Shown in pieces: positions 53,900 to 64,000 of a stretch of DNA of 64,000 nt. The stretch is from Lichenostomus cassidix (taxonomy: Eukaryota; Chordata; Aves; Passeriformes; Meliphagidae): assembly GCA_008360975.2 (NCBI GenBank), contig CM039193.1, positions 14,994,501-15,058,500 of the forward strand, read 5' to 3'. How positions within the stretch are numbered: the first letter of the stretch is position 1; each line of letters starts with the position of its first letter. Made by a program: the position numbers and the translations under genes. The notes under the pieces were generated by a model. That model did no database searches, was not told the origin of the DNA, and was given only the letters and a program-made list of their open reading frames with translations.

Positions 53900-54190
53900 A
53901 GTCGGACACTGACATTATCAGAGCACCGGGGAAGCAAATGGCCAAATAATTGCATCTTTGTCAGTGCCATTTTACTCCTTGCAGGAGTGTTGTAGGTGAT
54001 AATTGACACTGTCATCATGTAAACAGCAATCGCCTCTGGGCGCTAATGTGGAACATGTGCTGTGCTGAGCCATCCCCGGGCCGGGTGAGAGAGCAGCCCT
54101 GGCAGCAGCCCGGTCATGCATTACTCGGCAGCAGCTCCGCGCTGCTGCTGCTGCGGCTCGGGACCTGCTTCCCGTACGAGCGCATGATCA
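53900..54190. promoter_or_regulatory. Likely conserved regulatory element with CpG cluster
   Basis: The left half is a dense, non-repetitive run of regulatory-type motifs: CAAATAATTGCATC, TGATAATTGACA and a forkhead-type GTAAACA (54019-54025) followed by AATCGCCTCTGGGCGCTAAT. The right half (54075-54185) is a compact CpG-rich patch including CCCCGGGCCGGG, CTCCGCGCTGCTGCTGCTGC and CCCGTACGAGCGC. The texture differs sharply from the surroundings and suggests an enhancer or small promoter. No coding frame or TATA box was seen. Confidence 0.3.
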
Positions 54191-56241
54191 ATCTGTTGTA
54201 GACACAGCCGACTTGCAAGTCACTGATGCTATCTCAGCCGAGTGGAGAGCTGTACCGCAGAGGAGTGTTCAAACATTCATCAGGAATCCCCACACTCTGT
54301 GAAATGAGTGCTGAACGCTGTGGTTCCGGGGAGGGATGCAGAGCCTGCACACCCTGACTGAGATCGCAGCTCCTGAGCATCCCAAATTCCCGTAGGGAGG
54401 TGTGTACACCCCTAAAGGATGTCCAGCCCGGGATTAAGAACATGGATATAAAATCCGCTCCACTAACATTAATGTGTTTAAATAATTAACTTATCTAAGT
54501 GCAGTACCTAAAAAATGTTGATCTTGAGTCTCCAAAAGTCTGTGTGCTTCAATTCACACAACTAGAAAAGCTTCATTGGTGTAAATGGAATTTCCATAAA
54601 GCACCATACCCACAGAATAATTCCTATGGGATTGGGGCTGCAGTTAATTACAGTAACTGCTTAACATGCCATTTTCCCAAGTCATTTATAGATCTTTGGC
54701 TACAATTCATTAAAATTAGGTTTTTTATATATTTTTCCCTCTTGCACAAAGAAACAATGGTGATTTGAGCAAAATAATCTGTTCCTCCACAGACACACAG
54801 AAGTATTGCTCCACAAAAAAGTGAAGTCCAAGGACTCTAGTGTGAAGAAAATAAGGATTTATAACTGCTATGGTGACTGCAGGAAGAAAAGTAAAATAGC
54901 TTATCCTGCTGGTTATTTGGGGCAAAGTCCAAAAGCTGTCATTTACATCAGACCACTTTACACATTTAAAGGGCAAGTAAAAACAGAGGGAAAAGGTCTC
55001 CCTGGAACACACACTTGCTTTTTTAAAAGTCATTCTTAAAGCAAAAGTGTGAAATGGGAAATCACTGCCAGTTATAACTATGGTAAAGTGAAAAAAAGGA
55101 AACATTAACGATTTGAATTGCCCAGGCTCTCTTACTGAAGTTTTGTGTTCACTTTTTATTTGAAGGCTTCAGCATTCAAGCACCTGTTTGAAAACCAATT
55201 ATTAAGCCTTCATGTTCAGATATTTTTGAATTTATTAAGTGCCTGTTCAAGAATTATGCATGTGCCAAAGTGAAAATTAACCCAGTTGTCTGTCTGAGGT
55301 AATAAGGTATTTTTATGGCAGAGAAATATTTTTTATTTCTACAAAGTTGAACTACGACTACATACCTACAGTACAGAACAGGCTAAGAAAGCCACCAAAA
55401 AAACTAATACATATGAAGAATAAGTAAATAATTGCAGCTTTTTAAAATGAAAATATGTTCCTGATGGCTGTGTCATTATTTAGAAAGTGAGCTAGCCTAA
55501 TACCCAGCTGTTTTATAATCTAATGCAAAGACAAAAATCATTGCTCTCAGAGAAACAAAAGTTTCCCTGAGTTACGTTTCCTCAACTGCTTTGCTTCAAT
55601 CATCCTCCATTTGAATATCAGATGATCTAACAAATGCAGTATCACTTGCCAGATTTGTGTTTGTGTGTAGAAATTAAAGCAGCCAGGCACTGCAGAATCA
55701 ACAGTGTATGTGCTGCTGGAGATCTGCCTGTAGGGGAAGTTTGTGACATATTCTGATTTTAGTCTAGAAAATAAGACATACAGAAGAGGGGTACATAGTT
55801 AAGGAACTTTGTTCAGTCTCCCATCATTAATAACAATCTTAGATCATCAAATTATGTAAGTTAAAATGACTTAGCTTCATTCAGCCTTGCTGAGAAAACC
55901 AAACTCTGTCACATATTTTCTACACTGTCCATGTAAAGACAATGAGAGCAGAGTTAATAGTTTGTACTGCAACAGGGAAAAAGAAGTTAAATTAAAGGAA
56001 GAAGGATTGTGCCTGTGTAGGAGGGTTCACACATCTGTAGAACTAAGTCTGGTTGTTAGCTTTCAAATGCTAGTTAAGTGTGAACTACTTGTTAAAAATA
56101 AAAATCACAGATGCACGCAACATACAAACAATACACAAATTTAGATTAAAAAAAACAGAAAATGCCTTAACAGATTTCATACCAAAACTCAACATTTTGT
56201 GCACTTTTTACAGGGTGGTTGGTAGGATTTCAACATCTAGA

Positions 56242-56283
56242 CACCAGATAAGTTACAAGAGTCACCAGATAAGTTACAAGAGT
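56242..56283. repeat. Perfect 21-bp tandem duplication
   Basis: CACCAGATAAGTTACAAGAGT occurs twice in immediate succession (56242-56262 and 56263-56283) with no mismatch, so it is probably a recent duplication. Confidence 0.97.
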
Positions 56284-59200
56284 CACAAAATCATTCCTCC
56301 TCACTGAAAGAGTCTGTATTGTCTTGTTAGTACCACCCCAGCATTTCTATCCTGTTTCATTTCCTGGGAAACGTATCAGAAAGGATAGAGCATGGGGAAG
56401 ATGTGAGCAAAACCTTACAGGAAAGATTAGTACAGAAAAAGCATGACAAGCTGAAGAATGTGATGTAAGAGTTGTAGTGAAATAAAACCTATTAATACAG
56501 CAGCAAGCATGTTGTTTGTCATTGTTCTTCAGTACTCAGGACTAAAATCCCACTCTACTGAGCAAGTGCCTTGTGCTATTTTCTGACTGTATTTCTGGTT
56601 GTCAGCTCTGTTGTCCCCTTTGCAGGAATTGTGGAAGATGCTCTGTATAATTGAATGGATGTTATCCACCACAATGCATTCACAGCATTTTCACAGCAGA
56701 GGATATTGCTCTCTCCAGTATGACAGCACAAACACAGACTCAAGTGCCTGTGTACAACAGGATGGAGCAGCTGCACTTATAGCCTGGCATTTTAGCAATA
56801 AGAGAATTGTTCAGAGGAGGGAACATATCTAATAAACCAATATAGCTAGGAAAAAAACCTTGTGGCACAAAGATCCTTCCACTGACAGCTTGAAAACTGA
56901 ATGATGTTTCTGGGATGCAGTCTGTATTTTACTAGGAATAAAGTATGAGGTTTTAAAAAAGTAAAATACATGTCATTTTAATGTGCTCATGCTAGCACCT
57001 TCATGCAGTTGCTCATAGATCTGGGCAGAGTAACTTACAGCTGATGTAATAATCTGGTGTTGGAAGATGGGAAAATGTGATTGTTTCCAATAATTGTTTC
57101 ATGGTGTGAGGCTGGAGAGCCTCAAACTCCACAAAACCTAGAAGTACACATAGGAAACAACCTGCTTATGCAAAGATTGAGCTGAACCTGTGAGAAAAGC
57201 CATACAGTGCTAACACCAGAGTTGCAGATATCCTAACCTCTGGGAAAGCAGCAATGCACATGTTCAACATCAATGCTGTGGTGGACCCAAACAAAAACCC
57301 AAGAGCTGAACTGCTCCAAAGGCAGCAAGCTCAAAGGCTCCAGTTGCAATGCTCTTGCCCATATTTACAGGCAGTGCTGAGGTGCCTGTCCATTGCCATG
57401 TGAGATCTGACAGTGCTGTATCACACTTGCCATAGGCATCATCACTCCTTCCCCAGAGCACTGAGAGTTATAATCCCATCAAACCAAACTAACTTCACTG
57501 AGTTTGATTTTGCTTCTGCTTTCATCATTCTAAATCAAATGGGAATGACAGACTGACAGGCCTTGTGAGCACACACAGCATAGCACAGCCAGAAATTTCC
57601 TTTTGAAGTTTTCAGTCTGTTCATTTACAGCAGGAAGCAACAGTCCTGATCATGTGTTGCATTTGAGCAACTCCATCCACATCCAGGGATGCTCTGCAAA
57701 GCATCTGACATGTTTGTTTTGTTTAACAACAATGAATTTACACAACAAGAAGCCTTCCTTCACTGCCTTTCATTTGTCTATTGACTTGTCTCAGAGTTTC
57801 CTTGAGTCTTCAGGCTGTAAAATCACAGACAGCAATGGAAAAGGTACTTTCTGACCTTAGCATCAGTGATTTATTATGAAATCAACATTTTAGCCAAGCA
57901 GTGATGTCACAGCTTCAGAAACATCCACCCAACTCAACAGCTTCTACCTCCCATTCTAGCAGCAGCACAGGAATTCTTAGAGTTTAACCAAGCTGGGGTA
58001 GGACAGCCTGTGCCAGGACAAGACAGACAACGTGAAAACCACCACATCAGCAGGTGACCACACCTTGCTATTGCTTCTAGATGTGATTCCTAATGAGAAC
58101 AAAGCTAACAACACTTTAAAAGCACATGAGTAGATGTGCTTATTAAATGAAAAACACAAAATCACTTGGGTTTTCTTTTGCTGAATTAGACTCCCCTCCA
58201 AGATAAATACATTAAATAAAAAAGAACAACAAAGCAAAAGAAATACCTTTTTAGTCTTCTTTTTCCTTAGGGAACCTTTTTGAAACTTCTGTTAAAAATA
58301 AAAAAAAGCAACTAAGACCCAACATCAGCATTCCTTGCCCTATTCTCATCAGCCTTCCTTACACAAGCAATCCCACTCCTGAGATCTTCAGCAAAGAGAG
58401 TCAGTCAAAAATCCTACTCCTAGCTCTACCTTCCCATGGAAGATGTAGAGCTTCTCCTACTTTAAGCATCTCTGATTTTAGCCTCAACCTTCCAAACTTC
58501 TTGGTAAAACTCCATCACTGTCCACTCCTCCTGATATTATTGGTAAAAACCAAAGTCTGAATTTGGCTCTGTTAAACACTGACTTCTCTCTGCAGCCTTT
58601 TCTAGGTGAGCTCTCCATCTGCTCCAGGAGCAGCTGAAAACAATGGAACTACCAATACTGATAACAAATGTCAACTGTGGTAGAAACCCATGCAGAGTAA
58701 TTAGGATTACATTAGTTCAGATGCCAAGAAGACTAATAAAGTGATTAGAACACTAAAAGGATGAAAGATATAAAGGAAGAAAAAGCTCTGTCATGTCCAC
58801 AGGTCTCTGAAATCTGTATCAGGTAGTTATAATCATTAATAGCTCCAAATATGATAGAAGACCTGGAACTCATGGGAACACCTGCATCCAAATCCTTGCA
58901 CTTGAGGAATGACTTAGCAGCCCTGATACTGGTAAATATTCATTATTTGTGTTTTCTGCTGCTAAAAAAATATCTACATCAGAAAATAGCTCTTCAGATT
59001 AATTGCAGAATTGATCTTTTTAATGATTCCCCTACCCAGAACTCACTGATAACCTCTGTTAACAAGCTCCACTGATGTTCTGTAAAATCACCACCAAAAC
59101 AACACAACTCTGAATCCTGAGATCATCAGGAAGGGGGATTTGTTATGCCATGGAGAAGGAGAGGCAGTGGTAAGGAGCAGGCACATCCCACAAAGCACTT

Positions 59201-60670
59201 GCAGAGCAGGTCAGGTCCCGAGAGCTGTGGTTGTGCCATCTGTCAGCACTAATCAAGTCCTTCCTTACCTCAAACCACTATTCATGCTCCTGGGAGTTAC
59301 AGCTGTGCCAGACTGGAGAGGAGAAGGAGCAAAAAAGTGTAAGGTATTTCTGCACACTATTTGGAGTGTTTTGAAAACTCACAGTGTGCACATGCTCTTC
59401 TATTTATGTGAGGTCTTGAAAAAAGTCAGCAGCTTGAGCTAATTCAAGTCGCACTATCCACATTTTAAGAGGATTCTCCAGGAACTGTTAGAGCCTTATT
59501 ATTCTACTAATAAAGTTCAATAGAGCATCCTTGACTAAAGGGTTGTAGGCAAGAGGTTTTACTTATGGTCACCCTCATTGAACTCCTCCAGGAAAAATGC
59601 TGGTTATTTGGTATTTAATACCACACAGAGCAGTTTTAGGCAACACAGTAATGAACCCAAACTCTGAGCACAGCACTGCTGTTGGCATGAGCTCATCCTA
59701 TCACACTGCAAAAGGTGTGTCAGTGCTCGTGCCCCATGTGCTTCCATCTCAGGAATTCACTGAGCATTACGTACCACATGTCAGATTTAGCTCCTGTGTT
59801 CATTCCTAGCAAGGAAAATCTCATGCCATATGATAGTTGCCAAGGTAACTACTCTGCCAGGGGAAAGGTGGAATCTGAGGATGGTCTGTGTGAGCTCTCA
59901 TCAAACAGAACAGCTGCCCTAGGTAATTCAGCCACCACGTCAATCTGAGTGCATCTCAGTGGTTTTGCATCCTCACCTAAGGCTTACCTGTCTGAGGGCT
60001 GCTCAGGGAAAGGAGTGCTCTGTGCAGGTTTGGGGAGCTGGAATTTCAGCATGGTGTAAGCTCAGCTCTGTCAGGGCTCCCTCTGCACCTGTGAGCAGCA
60101 CGTTGCTCCAGCCTGCAGGAATGAAACACGGATTACCTTGGTGGGGCAAATACAGCTGTCTGTGACATTCTAAGTAGCTATAGTGCAACATAAACTCCTC
60201 TCCACAGGGTAATATTTGAGTTAAGATGCACCTGAAACTGCTAAAAAATGCACACACTGTATTTTCTGAAATCAATACAGAAGAGGGTCTAATATTATCC
60301 AGGTATCTGAAGCACAGGGTGCTCCATGCACTCACAATAACAATGTGCCAAAGGCACCAGGCAAAGCAGCGAATACCAGGGATGTAACAAAGTTTGGTGA
60401 CCTCAGAAAATCATTCAGGAATTCCTACTTCTTACCTGCAGACTTGTTGCCATGAGCTGCCCTGCATGGAAAATGCCTCAGTTCTCTAGATGGAAGCAAG
60501 GCACCTCCATCAGCTGATCTCAAAAGGCACCTCAGATAAGCAAAGAGCTGCAGCAGGAGCTCCCTAGTGCAGAGCAGATGTGTCATCAAAACAGGGGCAT
60601 GAGGGAAGGCTGCCCAAGTTGAAGTGTATAATCCATAAAGCGTATTTAAATCAAAATCTTCAAGTTTTCA

Positions 60671-60730
60671 TTGTGCATATGTACCAAGAAATCAAATACA
60701 TTGTGCATATGTACCAAGAAATCAAATGCA
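60671..60730. repeat. 30-bp tandem duplication
   Basis: Two adjacent 30-bp copies beginning TTGTGCATATGTACCAAGAA differ at one position (AAATACA versus AAATGCA). In the plus frame 60580-60933 this gives the repeated peptide IVHMYQEIK, which reflects the duplication and not a protein domain. Confidence 0.97.
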
Positions 60731-62322
60731 TAAATGCTTTCACAATAGCCACTGAAATTAAGCCTTATTTGTGCTCTAAAATGCACAACAATCTACTTGC
60801 AATGGAGATGAGGCAACTGTTGGTGCACATATACTGTGTTTACAAATTGTTATTATGCTTGAAAACTCTGCCTTTGATCAACGTGTTTCTTTCTTTCTCT
60901 CAACCAATGACAATTTGGTGCAAGAGAGATTAAAGACATAATTAACCCAGGCTGTTCCATCCAGAGTCAGACACATAGTGTGCAGAGCCACACTAAAAAT
61001 CTTCCCAATGCTGGAGCCTTCATACAGAACATAAGTGTGCTCCTGTGCTTGCACCACAATCACTAATTGTTTAGAGTTCTGATTCTATTTTCCTTCTCTC
61101 AGATTCTCATATAGAAACAAAGCAATCACTACTAGTTTTCCACAGAATCCCTGATAGACAAATCACCTTTCATTCTAAGGGCAATGACTCTCAGGGACTA
61201 GAACAACAGCATCCTAATAGAGCAAGTGGAATAGAAGAATCACTCACAAAAGCAAAATTTAAAGCAATCAAATAACATCAAGGAAAAAAAGAAAAACCAA
61301 ATCCTAGTGTCCCATCAGAAAGTTAGAAGAAATTTGAAATCAATTACATGTGTTACACTTATAAAAATTCACAAATCCTAGTGGAGGCTACTAAATGATT
61401 CCTTGATATCTGTGAAGTTAATTAATGTTTTTAGCCAAATTATCTACTCAGTGTTTTTGTAAACAATAATGTGGTAAGCATCATCACCTGGGGTTAAATT
61501 CAGCTTCACCACAACCTTCTTGATGCTGTAGAAGAGACACCCATGACTGAAATACTTCTACAATTTGGCATTGCCAACAGCTTTCCCCAGGAGCAGCAGA
61601 AAAGCTGGGGTCAGTGTTTTGCACAGACTGGAAAACCTGTCATCTGCTTTCCTCATTCACCCCTTCTCCACCTTTTCAAGGAGTCACAGCCACTGGGACA
61701 GCCTCCATCTATAAACCCTGTGGTGCAATAAACCTAAGAAATTGGTACATCTAAAAAAAGCTTTAAAACTGACTTAAAAGCATGAGCCAGATCTTCATTC
61801 TTTATGACGGGAGCTGCACAACACAGCAGCTGTAATCCTAAGGAAAATCATATTGTTTAACACCTATTGATTATTAATCCATTCAAGAATAAAAGTAATC
61901 TCAATTGACAAGGTAATGCCAAATCAAGTGTCAGCCCTGAATGCTTAAAATGCTTCTAAAGTTTTGCTCAGACAATGACACAGCACATCTACAAAGAGCA
62001 AGGAACACAATGAAATAATCATTTATCCAAACTAAAAGTGCATGTGTATAATAAACATTAAAAGGGCATGCATTGATCCATATATTAATCAGATTCATAC
62101 CCAGAGACCAATTTTTCTCTCTCTGAGCTGTGAAGAACAAGGCTATGAATCATATTGTGAACATTTAAGGATCACACTTGAATAACCTAATTGTGTACAG
62201 CAATGATAGGATGAAAAGAAACTTAATCAAACTCCGAACTGTTGTTAGGTTTCATCCTCTTAAATACAGTTCTATGACATGATGCTAATAAATTATTTGG
62301 ATGGAAAAAAATGTTGCCGTAC

Positions 62323-62377
62323 CTTATTAATATTCTGAATCTCATCCGCCCATTTTCTTCATGCTTCATCTCTTCAT
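62323..62377 (-). CDS. Candidate internal coding exon (55 nt), gene unknown
   Basis: On the minus strand ATTGTGTTTTTCTATTCAG is followed by 55 nt and ATAAG|GTACGG. One frame only is open: 2 nt completing a codon, then EEMKHEENGRMRFRILI, then 2 nt. The highly charged peptide and pyrimidine-rich acceptor are exon-like. The donor is acceptable but not ideal. The gene is not recognised. It is the nearest candidate upstream, in transcript order, of the exons at 47.2 to 39.3 kb. Confidence 0.33.
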
Positions 62378-62870
62378 CTGAATAGAAAAACACAATTACA
62401 GAGAAAAACATCAGGGTTTAATGCAAGTTTTGTTTCTTTTTTGTTACAAATCATGTAAACATATACTTTTTATAAATTTACTACCTAACAGAGGAACTGG
62501 AGTTTTGCTACATGTGAAAACTGTCAGCCGATCTTTAAATATTTATCTTTTAATTCCCCTGGTTACATGTACTTGGGAATGTTTTCATAAATACATCGAT
62601 AACTGTCTTGTACAGCTCATTAAGGAAGCTTTTTATCCTTTAGTGTAATAGTTCAGTTTACAGTTGCCTGTGAATCACTTTTATGGCCCTCCATTAAGCA
62701 CGCCCTTCAAACTGCAATTATTTGTCAGATTTTGTATATACGGAAGCAATCACCAGAGAAACAATGAAAGCTGAGAAGATGCATAAACACTTGGAGCCAG
62801 AACTTGGCCCATCTCCAGCAGTGCATTCCCTCCCCCAGCACTGACTCTGCAGGGAATGAGATGCACTTAC
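62378..62870. other. Non-coding or intronic sequence
   Basis: AT-rich sequence between two candidate exons, with no feature recognised. Confidence 0.4.
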
Positions 62871-62922
62871 CAGATCCACCCACGCAGGGCAGGCAGGTTG
62901 TCCACGCGGCAGGGTGGGAATG
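62871..62922 (-). CDS. Weak candidate exon (52 nt)
   Basis: On the minus strand the interval ends GGATCTG|GTAAGTGCA, an excellent donor, and is preceded by AATGCCAGGCAG, a poor acceptor with little pyrimidine. It is richer in CpG than its surroundings (CCGCGTGG, GCGTGGG). All three frames are open, so the frame is undetermined. With an in-phase of 0 it would end in phase 1 and join the candidate at 62323-62377. It could instead be the 3' edge of a longer first exon. Confidence 0.2.
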
Positions 62923-64000
62923 CTGCCTGGCATTAACCAGGATGGGATGCCTTGAATTTCTCCCTCAAATCCCTCATCAGCCTTTGATCTCCCAGGACAT
63001 CATTCTCTCACATGTTGCAGTTTTACAATTCCCCTCATGACCTTGACTATCAAGGAGGGGATCTCCTCCACTTGAGCTTCTTGCCCAACCCAAAGCCACA
63101 AACACAAACAAGCTTCTGCTCCAGAGAAGACTTACTTACAGGAATGTAGACCTTTAATTTAATATGCCATAGTTATTTTTACTTCCTAGAACTATTTCCT
63201 AGCAAAATATAGACTTAGATAAATAAGTTCTTCAGTACCAAGTTTGAGAGCTTTTTTTTTTTCCCCCAATGCAGTTAGTGTTCCATACCTGCTCCCAGAG
63301 TGCTTCCTTCATGAATTAGTCTCCTGGAAATTTACAGTGGCATCCTATTATTTTTCCCCAAACCTAGTTCTGTAATTGACTATCTGACAGATATTGCCAT
63401 TTGCCAGGTCAGTGTGAATTCAGTCAAACAGGTAACCTTGCAGGGAGCTGGAAAGGATGTGCAACAGGTTTTAAACTCCAGCCCACAGCTCTGATTGTCC
63501 ACACCAGCACTCTGCAAGGGAAGCATAAACCAAACAACAGCACCCAAGGATATAATCCATTGGTCCATCTAGTGAAGAGAGATGGAAATAATGTCTAAGG
63601 CAAGGCAAATAGACTAAAATGAGGAAAGATTTCCAGCAGACTTTTTTCCAAGTGGATGGAGCCCTCTCTGCCAAGGATAGGCATCAATAGATGCTACTGG
63701 GGTACCAGCATGAGGGAGCTCAGCTGAAAGAACAGATTAGATTAACATGATTAATTCTCTGATTGTATTTTGTTTGAATATTCTGACCCACTGCTGCTGA
63801 AACCTATTAAATATTTCACTGCCAAATCTCCTCTTCTACAAGAGCTGTGGGTCTCAAGAAGTTAACTTACATCGTCTACTGCAGCTAGAACTATTTGCAT
63901 TTCTGCCTGTTGGCCCCCTGAAACAGAATGCTTTTGTAGCAATACACATTACATTTTAACACATACAGATGTGGCTTCTACCACTATCGAGCATCACAGA
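62923..64000. other. Non-coding sequence at the window edge
   Basis: No feature recognised apart from a short T-run at about 63251-63260. A gene continuing beyond the window cannot be excluded. Confidence 0.4.

Larger units (their letters stand above)
54191..62322. other. Non-coding or intronic sequence
   Basis: AT-rich, with no recognisable gene or transposon. It holds two local tandem duplications (56242 and 60671). The longest frame (minus 54725-55105, 126 codons) is Phe/Leu-rich and chance-like. Confidence 0.4.

Overview
The window looks like nuclear DNA from a bird, probably a songbird, although the order is a guess. It is AT-rich and has long intergenic or intronic stretches. The only interspersed repeats I recognise are a few short CR1 LINE tails: three in minus orientation at about 3.03, 10.59 and 14.96 kb, and one in plus orientation at about 49.34 kb. 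Each starts at the CR1 3' end and is cut short towards the CR1 5' side, as CR1 insertions in bird genomes usually are. I found no bacterial-style gene order, operon, CRISPR array, rRNA or tRNA.

There is no long uninterrupted protein gene. Nearly all open frames are short and have the composition of chance frames. If the window belongs to a gene, it is intron sequence with small exons. I found several short minus-strand intervals with a good acceptor, a good donor and one open frame: 7087-7141, 22844-22983, 39325-39412, 42316-42397, 47178-47268, 62323-62377 and, more weakly, 62871-62922. Some neighbours are phase-compatible (47.2 to 42.4 to 39.4 kb), and 39325-39412 would encode a hydrophobic, membrane-like segment. 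I could not name the gene, so these are candidates only. A 23-nt plus-strand interval at 4720-4742 also has strong splice-like flanks.

Layout. 1-15.2 kb is mostly featureless DNA with three CR1 tails and two microsatellites. At 21.1-22.3 kb there is a distinct GC-rich island with a TATA box, about nine copies of a 16-bp minisatellite, a (CT)n tract and a polyadenylation signal. It resembles a solo LTR or an isolated promoter. 22.3-49.3 kb is AT-rich and holds most candidate exons and one homeodomain-site-rich block near 40.5 kb. 49.3-54 kb contains the plus-strand CR1 tail. 53.9-54.2 kb is a compact block that looks like a conserved regulatory element next to a small CpG cluster. 54.2-64 kb is AT-rich with two perfect or near-perfect tandem duplications and the last candidate exons.

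The best leads are the LTR/promoter-like island at 21-22.3 kb, the chain of possible minus-strand exons, and the 54-kb element. I see no convincing new multi-gene system.
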